Shown in pieces: positions 42,056 to 52,001 of a stretch of 64,000 nt of DNA. The DNA comes from Cylindrotheca closterium (Eukaryota; Bacillariophyta; Bacillariophyceae; Bacillariales; Bacillariaceae). A program made the position numbers and the translations under genes. The notes under the pieces were generated by a model. That model did not search any database and was not told the origin of the DNA. It saw only the letters and a list, made by a program, of their open reading frames with translations. The stretch spans positions 154,109 through 218,108 of the forward strand of contig CAKOGP040002136.1 of assembly GCA_933822405.4 (NCBI GenBank), read 5' to 3'. The first letter of the stretch is position 1. Each line of letters opens with the position of its first letter.

Positions 42056-43124
42056 TTGGGGCTTGGGTCGCCTCCCCTAGAATTGATGAAGGCGATATTT
42101 TCAGAGAGCCCATGTGATTATGAAGCATTCTGTGATTTGTCACTTTGTTTGTCACTTGCGACCTCTGACATTCAGCTTAACCATGTCCTACTTTCAGAGA
42201 ACCCTTCTTATCAACAGAATATTTACCAGGCTCAGGGCTTGGTAGATTGGCCAGATATAGACATTTCCACCTCTCTTGCGACTGTTTTTGGATTCTCAGC
42301 CGGGTGACCACAATGATTTCCCAGAGGGAGGAGAGGAAGAGGTACTCAGTGATGTATCCATGGAAGATAACGACAGCGTGTCTCTTGAGCTTGACTATTC
42401 CCCAATTATCTCAGACATGACTCTAAAGCCATCAAACAGTCTTCCAACGAACACTTATTTTATCCATCTATCACCCGGTCAAGCAAACTTTTCAAAGGAT
42501 TCACCGTTGTCCAAAGCAGAGTTCAATCAACAAACATCCCCATCTACCTAACTGCTAGCAACAATTCACCAGCAAGTAAAAACAAAGCAACAATTTGCCT
42601 GTCGGTACCTGCTATCAAAGTCCGTCCCACCCAACAACTTTTTACCAAGCCCATCAAGTTGCACTATTGTCACAACAGAAGAGTTTCATGGCATGGACCC
42701 CATAAGAGCAGAATGTTGAATAGTTTGCTGCAGCAAGCCTTGTTGTCTATTTTATCAAAATGCTGCCAGAGTTGTGATCAAAGTCTGAATGAGGCCTCGA
42801 CTCAATCATGCCACAATCAACCTCTGTTGGTCAAACCGTCCCGTTTTCTTCCCCTCCGAGCTTTCAGGTCCCCTTAGGGTCCTGCATGCAAAGAAGATCG
42901 AGCTCCTGTCTATTGTTCAACCAATTCAGGCTGGAGGATCGCCTAATTTGCCTTTGATGCGAAGGTTTTTGGATTTTCATTGTGGTTGCCATAGATTTTC
43001 TAGCTTTCTTCAATCAGCTCTAGTGGCCGCCATGACAGCAAACACCCACTTAACAACACACCAACCACTTCTTTGGATCCTGTTGGATGAAGCTGTACAC
43101 GAGTTGCCCATAAATTCTATTTAG
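42056..43124 (+). pseudogene. decayed plus-strand ORF, unknown
   Basis: Successive frames read CDYEAFCDLSLCLSLATSDI and QAQGLVDWPDIDISTSLATV. After a shift near 42290 they read GGEEEVLSDVSMEDNDSVSL and ELDYSPIISDMTLKPSNSLP up to 42551. Later pieces are EFHGMDPIRAEC and RRFLDFHCGCHRFSSFLQSA, AMTANTHLTTHQPLLWILLD, EAVHELPI (to 43124). The acidic middle resembles the disordered part of a transposon-encoded protein. Stops and shifts make it inactive. Identity unknown. Confidence 0.4.
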
Positions 43125-45275
43125 ATCTAGATCTAGATTCAGAAATTAGGTGGCAGCTCTGAAAAGCTTCAAGTTTGATGAAAATTCTGAAATAGCCCAC
43201 CTATTGTTACAACTTCATTCAATTTCTTTAGTATATATTATATTTGTCACCAATATTGGTGTCTAAGAATGCTGGTTTGGCTGGAACAGGAGAATTCTAG
43301 GTGGAAATGCTCCAAGAACCGAAATCACTTGAGGTGGACTCGAAGAGATTCTTGGCTACATCCGGAATGTTTGCCAAGTGTGTGCGGCCAAAACAGTATT
43401 ACCTCAAGATACCTATACCAACATATCAACCTTGCCAGGTACATCAATGAACAACAAATATTAGTTTGAATAAAGCAATTCAAAGCAATTGGGTCAACAA
43501 TTTGGCCAGATCACCCTAGATCATGCTTTGGGGCAACAAACTTACATCTTATTCAAACTTCCCATTTGCTTTGGTACCTTGATCTATATAGGCCGAATCT
43601 ATCAATAGGTCCAGTAATTCTTTGTCCATTACAGGAAGTAAAAGGAACTGGCAGATTGTTGCTTGGCTTCTGTCTCCATGATGCCAGGAGGACCCGCCAA
43701 AACGGAGCAAACTCCTAATATTACCAAACCAACTCATTATATTGGTCAACATTTATATGCCAAAGGTCGAATTCTTCTTCCGCTAACAACGCACTTGCCC
43801 AAAATATATGCAGAGAAGAGATTGGTGTATTGTTGTTTTTTTGTTGCGGCTTTCTGGGTCCACCAACGCCAGTTTCCCAAGAGCAACAGATTCTGGTGAT
43901 AGGGCTTGAGTTCGAATTCGGCACCCGACAACGCCATCAAGGACCGTCTTCCTGCATCTAGGTTCGTCTTCATACGCAAAGTTGATGATGCATGTGCGCC
44001 CTAGACGGTGTCTATGAACTTCTGATGAACAAAGTCATCCTTAGACCAACACATAGTTTTTGTTACAATTGTCATCGCCATAGAAAAATTTCGTTGTGCA
44101 CCTTTTGTTTTTGTTTGGCTTCCATATTGCCAGTTGGTGCGATGGGAACAGTTGGTTGTTGCGCCAGTCCATTGTTGCGCAAACTGTAGTTGATTGTCAT
44201 GTTTGTGTTGTTTCTGTATTTATTTTGGCTGTGTGGATTGAGATTCGGGATTTGCCATACATCTGGACTTCCTATCAAAAAGTTTCTCCGGATTGGGATT
44301 TTAGGATCTGCCATATATTTGCACCTGAAGCCTAGACGCTCTGTCCAAATGTACCACGATCCTGCACGTAGAATTCTACATGGTCAGAAGTGATCAAAAC
44401 GTTTCTCCGATGAGCCCAGGACAGAACCACAAACAACAAAACTGCAAGCAGATGACATCACTGGTGAAGAATTTGACAGCGATGCAACTGAATAGAGTAC
44501 AATTGGCAAAATGAGGTAAGCTCATCAAAGAGCAAATTCTCACGGTACTATGATGCCATTTGATGATTGCATGACATCAACAAAAACAGGAGATTTTGCA
44601 TTTTCATACATCCTTTTTCCTGCAGGTGGCGCCTTTGCCAATTTTTCTTTGCTGGTTGTGGTAATCGTGATATTACATATGGCAGACATTGTGCATTTAA
44701 GCCACAAAATTGGGATTCGTTCGTTGAGACATGTCTCTCAATCAGGATCCCATTAAGACTTACAAGTTTGTTAGTGTAGCTCCCTGCAAATCTACCAGGA
44801 TCCTACTCAGTAGAAATAACGTAGATTGGACAAGTCTATAATAGTTTTGAGTCATTATGTTAAGTAAGCAATATGTTAAGTAAGGTTGTTAGTAATAGCA
44901 GGGCAAAAATCGCGCCAGGATGGATTCAAGCCCACCCTATGGTACATTTCTACAGAAAATACGTAGAATCACGCCTTCCTCCACCCTCCTCCAACCCAAT
45001 GCTACATGTAGTTACTACTAGTGCCAAGTACATTTCCACTGAATCCAGCCTTGCCAGGGCAAAGATTTCACAGCGCACACATAATAAAAAAACTTGAGTA
45101 TTTGAAAACAAGACAAGGAGCAAGAAGGCACCAAGCAAGGGGAAGGGCAATGAGACCAAGAAGACGGCAGCTTCAAACACTGCAACACTAGCAAAGCCTC
45201 CACCCAAACAACCCGTGAGTTTTTTGTACTACTGGTATCAGAATGTCATTGTTGAAGATTGGAGAAACAACTGCG
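43125..45275. other. decayed repetitive DNA with plus-strand ORF pieces
   Basis: Pieces with protein-like composition include PGGPAKTEQTPNITKPTHYI (43690), DGVYELLMNKVILRPTHSFC (44000) and RSKKAPSKGKGNETKKTAAS (45116). None is long enough or bounded well enough to call. They probably belong to the same decayed element as 42056-43124. Confidence 0.35.
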
Positions 45276-45705
45276 TGCTTTGTTTATTTGCCAACAAATG
45301 AAGGGGAGTATCAGAGACAGGAAAAGGTATATGCCGATGATTCAAGTGTGAGCAGTGATGAGGACCTTGAACACAAGGAGGGTGAGTATTCATGTTTTGT
45401 GCTACTGTTGTGTGACAAAAGCCTTGATCTCACCTGCTTCTTTTGTCACTGAATATTATGGTGATGAAAGATGCCAATTTGGGTTGAGTATGCTTTGTTT
45501 ATTTGCCAACATATGAAGGGGAGTCTTGGAGACAAGAAAAGTTGTACGACAATAATTCAAGTGTGAGCTGTGATGAGGACCGTGAACACAAAGAGGGTGA
45601 GTATTCATGTTTTGGCGCTACTGTTGTGTGACAAAAGCCTTGATCTCACCTCCTTCTTTTGTCATTAAATATTGTGGTGTTGCAAGATGTCAATTTGTGT
45701 TGAGC
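45276..45705 (+). repeat. 215-bp tandem duplication with a splice-donor-like site in each unit
   Basis: Unit 1 is 45276-45490 and unit 2 is 45491-45705. Both begin TGCTTTGTTTATTTGCCAAC, contain GTGATGAGGACC, and carry AGGGTGAGTATTCATG (donor-like GTGAGT at 45382 and 45597), followed by ACAAAAGCCTTGATCTCACC. Coding-like sequence precedes each donor (DDSSVSSDEDLEHKEG in unit 1). Confidence 0.8.
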
Positions 45706-46124
45706 AATGCTTTCAATGTCACGGATGAAGCATTTGCACTTTTGATGGTGGAGAACTATGTGGACAGATGGAAGGCACTGGCCAAAGTATGGCCCAGCAG
45801 TGACACCACTAACTGAACCACAAACGCTCTGGACAAAAGCACAAGAAGGCAAGGCAACAAATTGTAACAATATATGAGGATGATGGCAAATAGATTCCTG
45901 AGCAATAGATAGAACAAGTATTATTTAGTTGATATTAATATATATTCATAGTGATATTTCAATTGTTGCAGTGATCACATTAACACTTTGGGCATGTGAC
46001 AATAGATGATGCTGGCAATGCAAAAATGACAGGGTGAAGGTGGTATTGAGACATTCAGTGCATGGTTGATGGTGGCTAGACCCTGTCCCAAAATGACAAA
46101 TAGTAGGTGATTTTTTCGCACGGC
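45706..46124. other. flank of the Harbinger element, nothing identified
   Basis: AT-rich DNA without coding potential, up to the TAA duplication at 46125. Confidence 0.45.
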
Positions 46125-46127
46125 TAA

Positions 46128-46147
46128 GGCGGGAAGTTATCGAACCA
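46128..46147 (+). repeat. left terminal inverted repeat of the Harbinger element
   Basis: GGCGGGAAGTTATCGAACCA, followed by a GCGTGCAG-rich subterminal stretch with direct repeats (CAGCGTGCAGCGTGCAGTGC at about 46162). Confidence 0.95.
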
Positions 46148-46406
46148 CGTTTCGCGTCCAGCGTGCAGCGTGCAGTGCATTTCATTTTTTTTGCTGCACC
46201 CTGCACGCGTGTTTAAAGTCGATAGCGCGAAACCGGAAAAATCGTGCATGCATGCACCTCATCCATATGGTAGTCCTATTGGTCGTACATCAATTACTTT
46301 CGTACTATAATTTTATTTTGGCATGGTAAGTACAGTTATGTTGAATTGCATGGCATCATAGCCAACGACGAATTCTGATAGCTGAGCGTCGTATCTGCCG
46401 CTCATC

Positions 46407-47316
46407 ATGTCACCCGATCCCTCAAGCTCAGACTCATCAATGTCATCGGATTCATCAAGCTCCTCAAGTCCCTCCTCAAGCTCGAAATCATCCATGTCAT
46501 CGGAGTCTTCAAAAAGCTCCTCAAGCTCCTCAGATGATTCCTCAAGCTCTTCAAGTGACGAAATGGATATCTCTGTCTGCTCCCAGGATTCCTTACTCAA
46601 TATTACGTTACATTTACTTCACTGTCGCTGCTCCGGGATCAACAGGCGATGCCAGAGCAGTCGCCCGTTGTGAAAATCTGGTAGAATGGATCAACAATTT
46701 ACCGAATGAAGCTTTTGTTGGAGGCGACAACGCTTACCAACTTTCTGACAGTCTTGTTATACCCTTTAGCGGTGCAGAGAGGTATGAAGAATTGAAGAGA
46801 ACTTTCAACTTCTACCTGTCACAACTCCGTATCCGAATCGAAATGTCCTTTGGTCGCTTATCAACAAAGTGGCGCATCTTTCGGACTAAGCTTTCTTTCA
46901 AGATGGATAAAAACATAAAGATTATCCAAGTTGCTTCGCGACTTCACAATTTTGTTATTGACCAGCAAGAAATCGAAAAAATACAACTACAAGGAACTGA
47001 AAGTATGGCACAACTCAGAACCATTGCTGCGATCGATCGATTGGAAGGTTACGACAAATTCATTGGAGACAACCTTGGGTACCTTCCCAGTGAGCGACCT
47101 GCCAGGTTGCGACCTCGAATGAAGGATACTCACGTTTCTCAAAATGAATCCAGTGACTCTCAAAACGAATCCAGTGAATCTAACCAATCAGATGAAGAAT
47201 CAACAGACGAAATGTCAGTGGACTTTGAGACTGCAAGCAAGCGCCAATCGATTTTGGAATTAGTTGAAGAATTGCGTCTTGTCCGCCCCGATCGTAACAG
47301 AGAGAGAAACAACTAA
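46407..47316 (+). pseudogene. Harbinger DDE transposase, N-terminal half missing
   Basis: The C-terminal part is clear: LRYIYFTVAAPGSTGDARA, then FVGGDNAYQLSDSLVIPF with the second catalytic Asp. NFYLSQLRIRIEMSFGRLST carries the catalytic Glu, and VASRLHNFVIDQ follows. These are landmarks of the DDE_4/HARBI1 type endonuclease. An acidic Ser-rich tail follows (QNESSDSQNESSESNQSDEE). The first catalytic Asp and the N-terminal helical region are absent. Upstream, a frame from ATG 46407 codes only a Ser/Asp-rich arm (MSPDPSSSDSSMSSDSSSS...DEMDISVCSQDSLL) in a different frame that runs into the transposase at about 46600. The simplest reading is an internal deletion joining the transposase's own N-terminal arm to its C-terminal half out of frame. 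Confidence 0.8.
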
Positions 47317-47415
47317 TCAACAGTAATAATAATAATAATTGAAATGATACAACTAAATGGTGACTAAGATTGTTGTAGCATATACTACTAGCTAGACTAT
47401 ATACTAGTTTGGCTT

Positions 47416-49339
47416 CTAGGCAAGTGATCTGGCAAGTTTGTCCATGGACATGTACATGTCGACAACTGTTTCTTGAGACTCAGAGTATTCCCCATCAGGA
47501 AACCTTTCATCCATATGGTTAGGATCGTCATTCTTCTTTGACTCGAAAGTTTCAAACGCCTTCTTCTTCCCGACTTTTGCATTGAACGTATCCACACTTG
47601 AAATTGTCGGATAAGTTGGATCGGCAACAATTTCCCTCTTGAAAGCTAACTTCTTTGACAAGACTTCAGTTCTCTCTTTCTGCTTCTTCCTCTCCTCCTT
47701 CTCCTTCCTTTCCTTCTTCTTCTCTTCCTTTTCCTTCTTCTTCTCCTCCTTCTCTTTCTTCCTTGCCGCGGCTTTTTCTTTTTGCCTTTCAAACTGTTCC
47801 TCCAGTAATTTCATCTTCTTCTTGCTTAGCTCAACAACTTCCGGCGAATGTCTGAATTCGATAGGGTCCGAGCTCCGCTTTCTCTCTCTTGTTGTGTTAC
47901 CAGATTGGTATCGCGGAGGCATTGCTTTGGAGCCATTTGTTGATTCATTGAAGTGTTCTTCTGGGAGTTTACCTATGAAAGGAACAGACAGAAGAAGGTT
48001 CGATTTCAAAAAAGGAATAACAAGAAAGTGTTCAACCACTTACTGCAAAGTTGACTCAAGCAGCCGGGATATTTCTCGACGGCTGCATGCAGATGCAAGA
48101 GGTAATCCGCAGTGGTGTATTCAGCAAAATCTCCGTGGTTGCCACTTGTCTTCCAAACCCTTCGCGCTGACTCGTACAGTTTGACAATTGAATTGAACTT
48201 CGCTTTTGCTTCCGTCCAATGGAATGTGCCTTGTATTTCATCCAGTGGAGAATCGTCGATCTCTGGGCTAATGGGCTCAGTGCATTGGGTCGGATCGTTG
48301 TATATCTCCACAACCTGTTCATAGAAAAATTGCCCAGACTTCATATTATTATTCATCTCTTCTCTTGTAATAGATTCGTTTCGAAGGTGAAGTTGGTTGC
48401 GCATTTTGTTTGACACGATTACATTGACAAGCCGTTTGGCACACCACTTTTTCACGATTTTGATTGCGGCCGTCTTTTTCTGTAACTGATAAATAGCAGT
48501 ATAGTATGAGTAGATGCACACATCTTGCCGTTTCAGTCTATTCCGTACATATTACAACTCACCTTCGTTCGAGTGTCCAGAGTTCCATTTGCTTTTGCAA
48601 TTTGATAATCTTCTATTTTGGTAGCAATCAAGTCACAAAGAGCTCCTTTCCCCATTCGACCAGTGCCTTTAGCAGTCAGCTTTCTGCATACAAATCTCCG
48701 CAGTAGGTCAACAGAAGTATCTCTCACTGTATATCCTGCAATGGACCGAAGTCTGGTAAGGTCGGTCTTTTTCTTCGTATATTGGTTCCTTGCAACAGGA
48801 TCAACTACACAGTCTTCGAATTCGGCTGCTAGTAAATTCTCTTCTTGAATTTTAGCTCCGTCAGTACTTCTTGGTGTTGTAGTTGTTGTTGTAGTTGCTG
48901 TAGCTGCTGTTGTAGTTGTAGTTGGTGTTGGTGTTGGTGTTGGTGTTGCTACTTGTTGAACTCCCACATCGTGTGTTGCCAGAACGTCGCTTCCGCCGCA
49001 TTCCTTGGAACAGTACCAATGACCGTCTTCCTTGCTAATTGACATCAACATATTTTCCTGTACACACAAGTTGTGGACTCCGCATTTACATTGAATGCAA
49101 GCATGATTCGGATTGAGAGAATCATATTTGCAGTTTCGGATGCTGCAAAAGCCATTTGAATGTGATACTGCAACTTTGGCCCAAACTCTTCTACCGACTA
49201 ATTTGGCGGCAGTATTTTGGCCACCGGGTGGTAATGTTTTCGCGATGTAATTCTGTTTGTTCAAACCAATGTTGTAATGAAGGTTATCATCTTCCTCGCT
49301 ATCAGAGTCTAGTGCGAAAATTGACACGGCATTAGTCAT
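47416..49339 (-). CDS. Harbinger accessory protein, three exons, Cys-rich and Myb/trihelix-like
   Basis: Exon 1 (48563-49339, ATG at 49339) ends TLDTRTK at AAG|GTGAGT. Exon 2 (48044-48485; acceptor ATCAG, or 48479 with TTACAG) ends at GCA|GTAAGT. Exon 3 (47416-47972) follows TTCATAG. Phases fit (0 and 1), giving about 591 residues. Exon 1 has a Cys/His-rich zinc-binding region resembling a PHD or similar finger (CSIRNCKYDSLNPNHACIQC, CKCGVHNLCVQENM, HWYCSKECGG) and a Thr/Pro-rich linker. Exon 2 reads IQGTFHWTEAKAKFNSIVKL and TADYLLHLHAAVEKYPGCLS, similar to Myb/trihelix-like second proteins of Harbinger elements. Exon 3 is a Lys/Glu-rich coiled coil. In this superfamily the second protein binds DNA with the transposase and helps its nuclear entry. 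The gene appears intact. Confidence 0.75.
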
Positions 49340-49578
49340 GATAAACTAGTGAAAAGAGCAGAAGATCAAGTGCTATGAAGTCTTTTCTTATTTTGATGTG
49401 AATTGTGAGTTGAGGTCTTCGAAACCATTATTGAGAATTGGCCAATCAAAATCGTTCGATTTCAAAATGCACCGTGCATGGACAATCGTCCAGCTTGAGC
49501 CAAAATGGATGCAGCTCAAGGGGGGTACCCGGAAGTAAGTGTCCAGCGTGGAAAAATTCACGCTGCATGCATCATTTT

Positions 49579-49598
49579 TGGTTCGATAACTTCCCGCC
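49579..49598 (-). repeat. right terminal inverted repeat of the Harbinger element
   Basis: Exact reverse complement of 46128-46147. Its subterminal part also carries GCATGCAGCGTG, similar to the left side; such subterminal motifs are likely transposase-binding sites (inference). Confidence 0.95.
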
Positions 49599-49601
49599 TA
49601 A

Positions 49602-50619
49602 GGTGACATTAGCACAGAGGCAAAAATAAATATGAAAAGGTTCCAGTCGAATGGCTGCGATAAAATCACATGGCCATGTGACATAAGCAGACCGAGCCAT
49701 GTCCTAATGTGACATGAGCAAGCCGACCAATAGGACCAGACTTTCTTTTCCGATGTAAAGGACCAGATACGGAGCATCATTGACAGTGTAGAAGGTGAGA
49801 CGGCGCCCAATGCTGGTGGTCGAATTTCTGTTAGTTTGCGTCAGAACCGGTGGTATAGATTGGGTCGATCCTTTGCTTGCAAAAATTGAAACCATCATAC
49901 GTGTAGACTTGCTCATGAACAACCTTTGGAAAAGGAAACATGAGCCATAAACCATAATAGAACAGGCACTTCTGTAATATTAGGGGGCTTCGGTGGACGA
50001 CTTTTGGAGTCGAGAAGCCAAAAAAATACAATGACAAGCTGATGGTGTGGGTGTGTCCTCGGGTTTAGGAGCTGGATATCGGCCTCCTTGGCAGTCCTGA
50101 GGTTTTGCTATCCGTCAGGGGGAGGGTGGATGGCGTCGAGTGGTAGTGTCGACACTCCCGAGTTGGAGGGAATCACCTACACCATTCTTGTCAAGGGATA
50201 ATTATGTAGAACGATTGAAGTAGTGCTCAAAGCCATGTTCTACATTATGGGTGCTACGGAATGCTCGATAGATGCAGTCGGAGATAGGCATGCGCGTCCC
50301 TCCGCGCAGGGATTAACATTTCAAACACCATTTTCACTGTTTTACGTGCTGACGAGGTTGACACATCGACTCATCGAGTTGCTACACTAAAACGTCATTG
50401 TCTCTTCAGGCAAACAAATTCCAGCAAGAAAAGACTACCATTATGCCCAGTCCATAGTGCAAGGATGATGCAAAAGCAAAAAAGGGGTACCCGCAAGGGG
50501 CTTCAAATAATGTCATATGGCACTTAGAAGGGCGGAGCCACAGCCATCTCTGGAAAAATGCAAGAGATGGAGATATTTTAGATCCGCCCAATGCAGTCTG
50601 TTCGGGTGAATTTCACGTG
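49602..50619. other. intergenic, remnants only
   Basis: Short minus-strand frames (PKVVHEQVYTYDGFNFCKQR near 49900 and SIGRRLTFYTVNDAPYLVLY near 49780) look protein-like but are separated by a frame change. They are probably an old element relic. The rest shows nothing. Confidence 0.4.
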
Positions 50620-50626
50620 TATAAAA
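50620..50626 (+). promoter_or_regulatory. possible TATA box of the hydrolase gene
   Basis: TATAAAA 56 bases before the ATG at 50682, in an AT-rich leader. Position and sequence fit, but this is a short motif. Confidence 0.4.
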
Positions 50627-50681
50627 CTAATACAAAACATCATTCATTCCTTATTTTGCTATATTGCAACTCAATATACCC

Positions 50682-51809
50682 ATGACAACCATGAAGGCAG
50701 GAACGATACGCCTACCCAAAGTATCAGAACATGTGGTGGACATCTTGGGATGGCCCACTGATGTGATATCTATAGATTATGATTCAACAGTCAGCCAGAG
50801 TGAAACTAATAATGCAGATCTTAATACTACTATGCCGACGACGCCCCACACGACTCTTGTCTTTATTCCAGGAAATCCCGGCTGTTGTGCCTGGTACCAA
50901 CCAATTCTTTTGGAATTGATAAAAGCTTTGGGTCTAGGGTATTGCGCCCGTTTGGTCAGCTATGCCGGTCATAATCCATATCATCCGGACCATGCGAATG
51001 TGGAGAAGCATCAAGAACGTCTAGATGCTTCCATCGTTTGGACTGTGGATGGTCAAATCCGTCACAAGGAAGCCTTTGTTGATCAATACTGCAATTCGTA
51101 TTCTCAATTGATCTTTCTGTCGCACTCGATTGGTAGTCACATGGTGGAACGCTTACTGATGCAACGCACTGATATTTTGCAGAGGACTGCTTGTGTCATT
51201 CACATGATGCCGTTTGTTCGAATGAAGGCTCCGAATCAATTCGATCAAGCGAAGTTGGACTTTGGTGCTGCCAATCCCAATTTGCTGATTGGGTTTGGTC
51301 GAAGTACCATGAAGGTCCTCGCCAAGTTGTATTCCACCGAATCCCTCAATGCTCTGTTGGAGAATTTCCAAGTCTATCAAGATGCAAAGGGTCGTGACTT
51401 GGCCGCTCACTTATTGTTGCAGCAACCTCATTACGCTCGCAACTTTTTTGAATTGGGAACGGAAGAAATACGAGATGTTCCATTTGCCATGGACCGGACT
51501 TGTATGAAACAAATAACCAGACACTGTCCTTTGATTCTGTTGTATTGTGCCAATGACCAATGGGCGCCGTACGAACATACACCCGAGATTCTGGAGGAAA
51601 GCAACAACAAGAACAAGAACAACAAGAATAATAACAACAGCAATGGTACTTCTTTCTCATATCCCATTTCGATTCATTACTTTCCAAATCACAAACATGA
51701 TTTTGTTAGTGTGGATGCCATGGTACCACCCATCACGAACTGTTGTCTCCAAGCCATTCAGCAATCTTTGGGAGGACACGGAGAAGGAATACTACGATCC
51801 AGACTGTAG
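50682..51809 (+). CDS. alpha/beta hydrolase, lipid-droplet-associated hydrolase family
   Basis: 375 residues from ATG 50682 (a second ATG lies at 50691). Family landmarks: LVFIPGNPGCCAWYQPIL (oxyanion-loop region), LVSYAGHNPYHP, RHKEAFVDQY, then the nucleophile elbow LSHSIGSHMVERLL with Ser149. Next are HMMPFVRMKAPNQ, YCANDQWAPYEHTPEI with Asp292, and NHKHDFV with His337 or His339 completing the triad. This matches LDAH (DUF2305) proteins, thought to act on lipid esters at the droplet surface in animals and plants. Length agrees with the family (about 320-390). An Asn/Lys-rich insert (EESNNKNKNNKNNNNSNG) lies just after the acidic residue. No signal peptide is visible. Substrate in this organism is unknown. 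It could serve storage-lipid turnover, which is an inference from the family. Confidence 0.8.
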   Translation: MTTMKAGTIRLPKVSEHVVDILGWPTDVISIDYDSTVSQSETNNADLNTTMPTTPHTTLVFIPGNPGCCAWYQPILLELIKALGLGYCARLVSYAGHNPYHPDHANVEKHQERLDASIVWTVDGQIRHKEAFVDQYCNSYSQLIFLSHSIGSHMVERLLMQRTDILQRTACVIHMMPFVRMKAPNQFDQAKLDFGAANPNLLIGFGRSTMKVLAKLYSTESLNALLENFQVYQDAKGRDLAAHLLLQQPHYARNFFELGTEEIRDVPFAMDRTCMKQITRHCPLILLYCANDQWAPYEHTPEILEESNNKNKNNKNNNNSNGTSFSYPISIHYFPNHKHDFVSVDAMVPPITNCCLQAIQQSLGGHGEGILRSRL

Positions 51810-52001
51810 CTACTTGATGTATTCTAGATTGTTCCTTTTTACAAACTTTATGAAATAGACGATGATCATGTACCTATTATACTAATTACATGATATGTAT
51901 GAGGGCATAAGAATAAGACTATACTAATAACTATACATCCACGAGCGCGCGTACAAAGAAACATATATAAGGTTGTCTTCCTTCCATTTTTTGTTGTTTT
52001 A

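Larger units (their letters stand above)
46125..49601. mobile_element. PIF/Harbinger-type DNA transposon with both genes
   Basis: A 3471-bp element (46128-49598) bounded by perfect 20-bp inverted repeats starting GGCGGGAAGTTATC and flanked on both sides by TAA (46125-46127 and 49599-49601), the classical 3-bp TWA duplication of this superfamily. Inside are a plus-strand DDE transposase and a minus-strand accessory gene, convergent with about 100 bases between their ends. Perfect ends and duplication point to a fairly recent insertion, but the transposase lacks its N-terminal half, so the copy would need help from elsewhere to move. Confidence 0.9.

Noticed and set aside
46313..46600. Acidic minus-strand frame inside the Harbinger element
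   Set aside because: Begins at TTG, and is the antisense of the Ser/Asp-rich arm that starts with ATG at 46407.
47639..48184. Plus-strand Ser/Phe-rich frame of 181 codons
   Set aside because: Antisense of the Lys/Glu coiled coil in exon 3 of the accessory gene.
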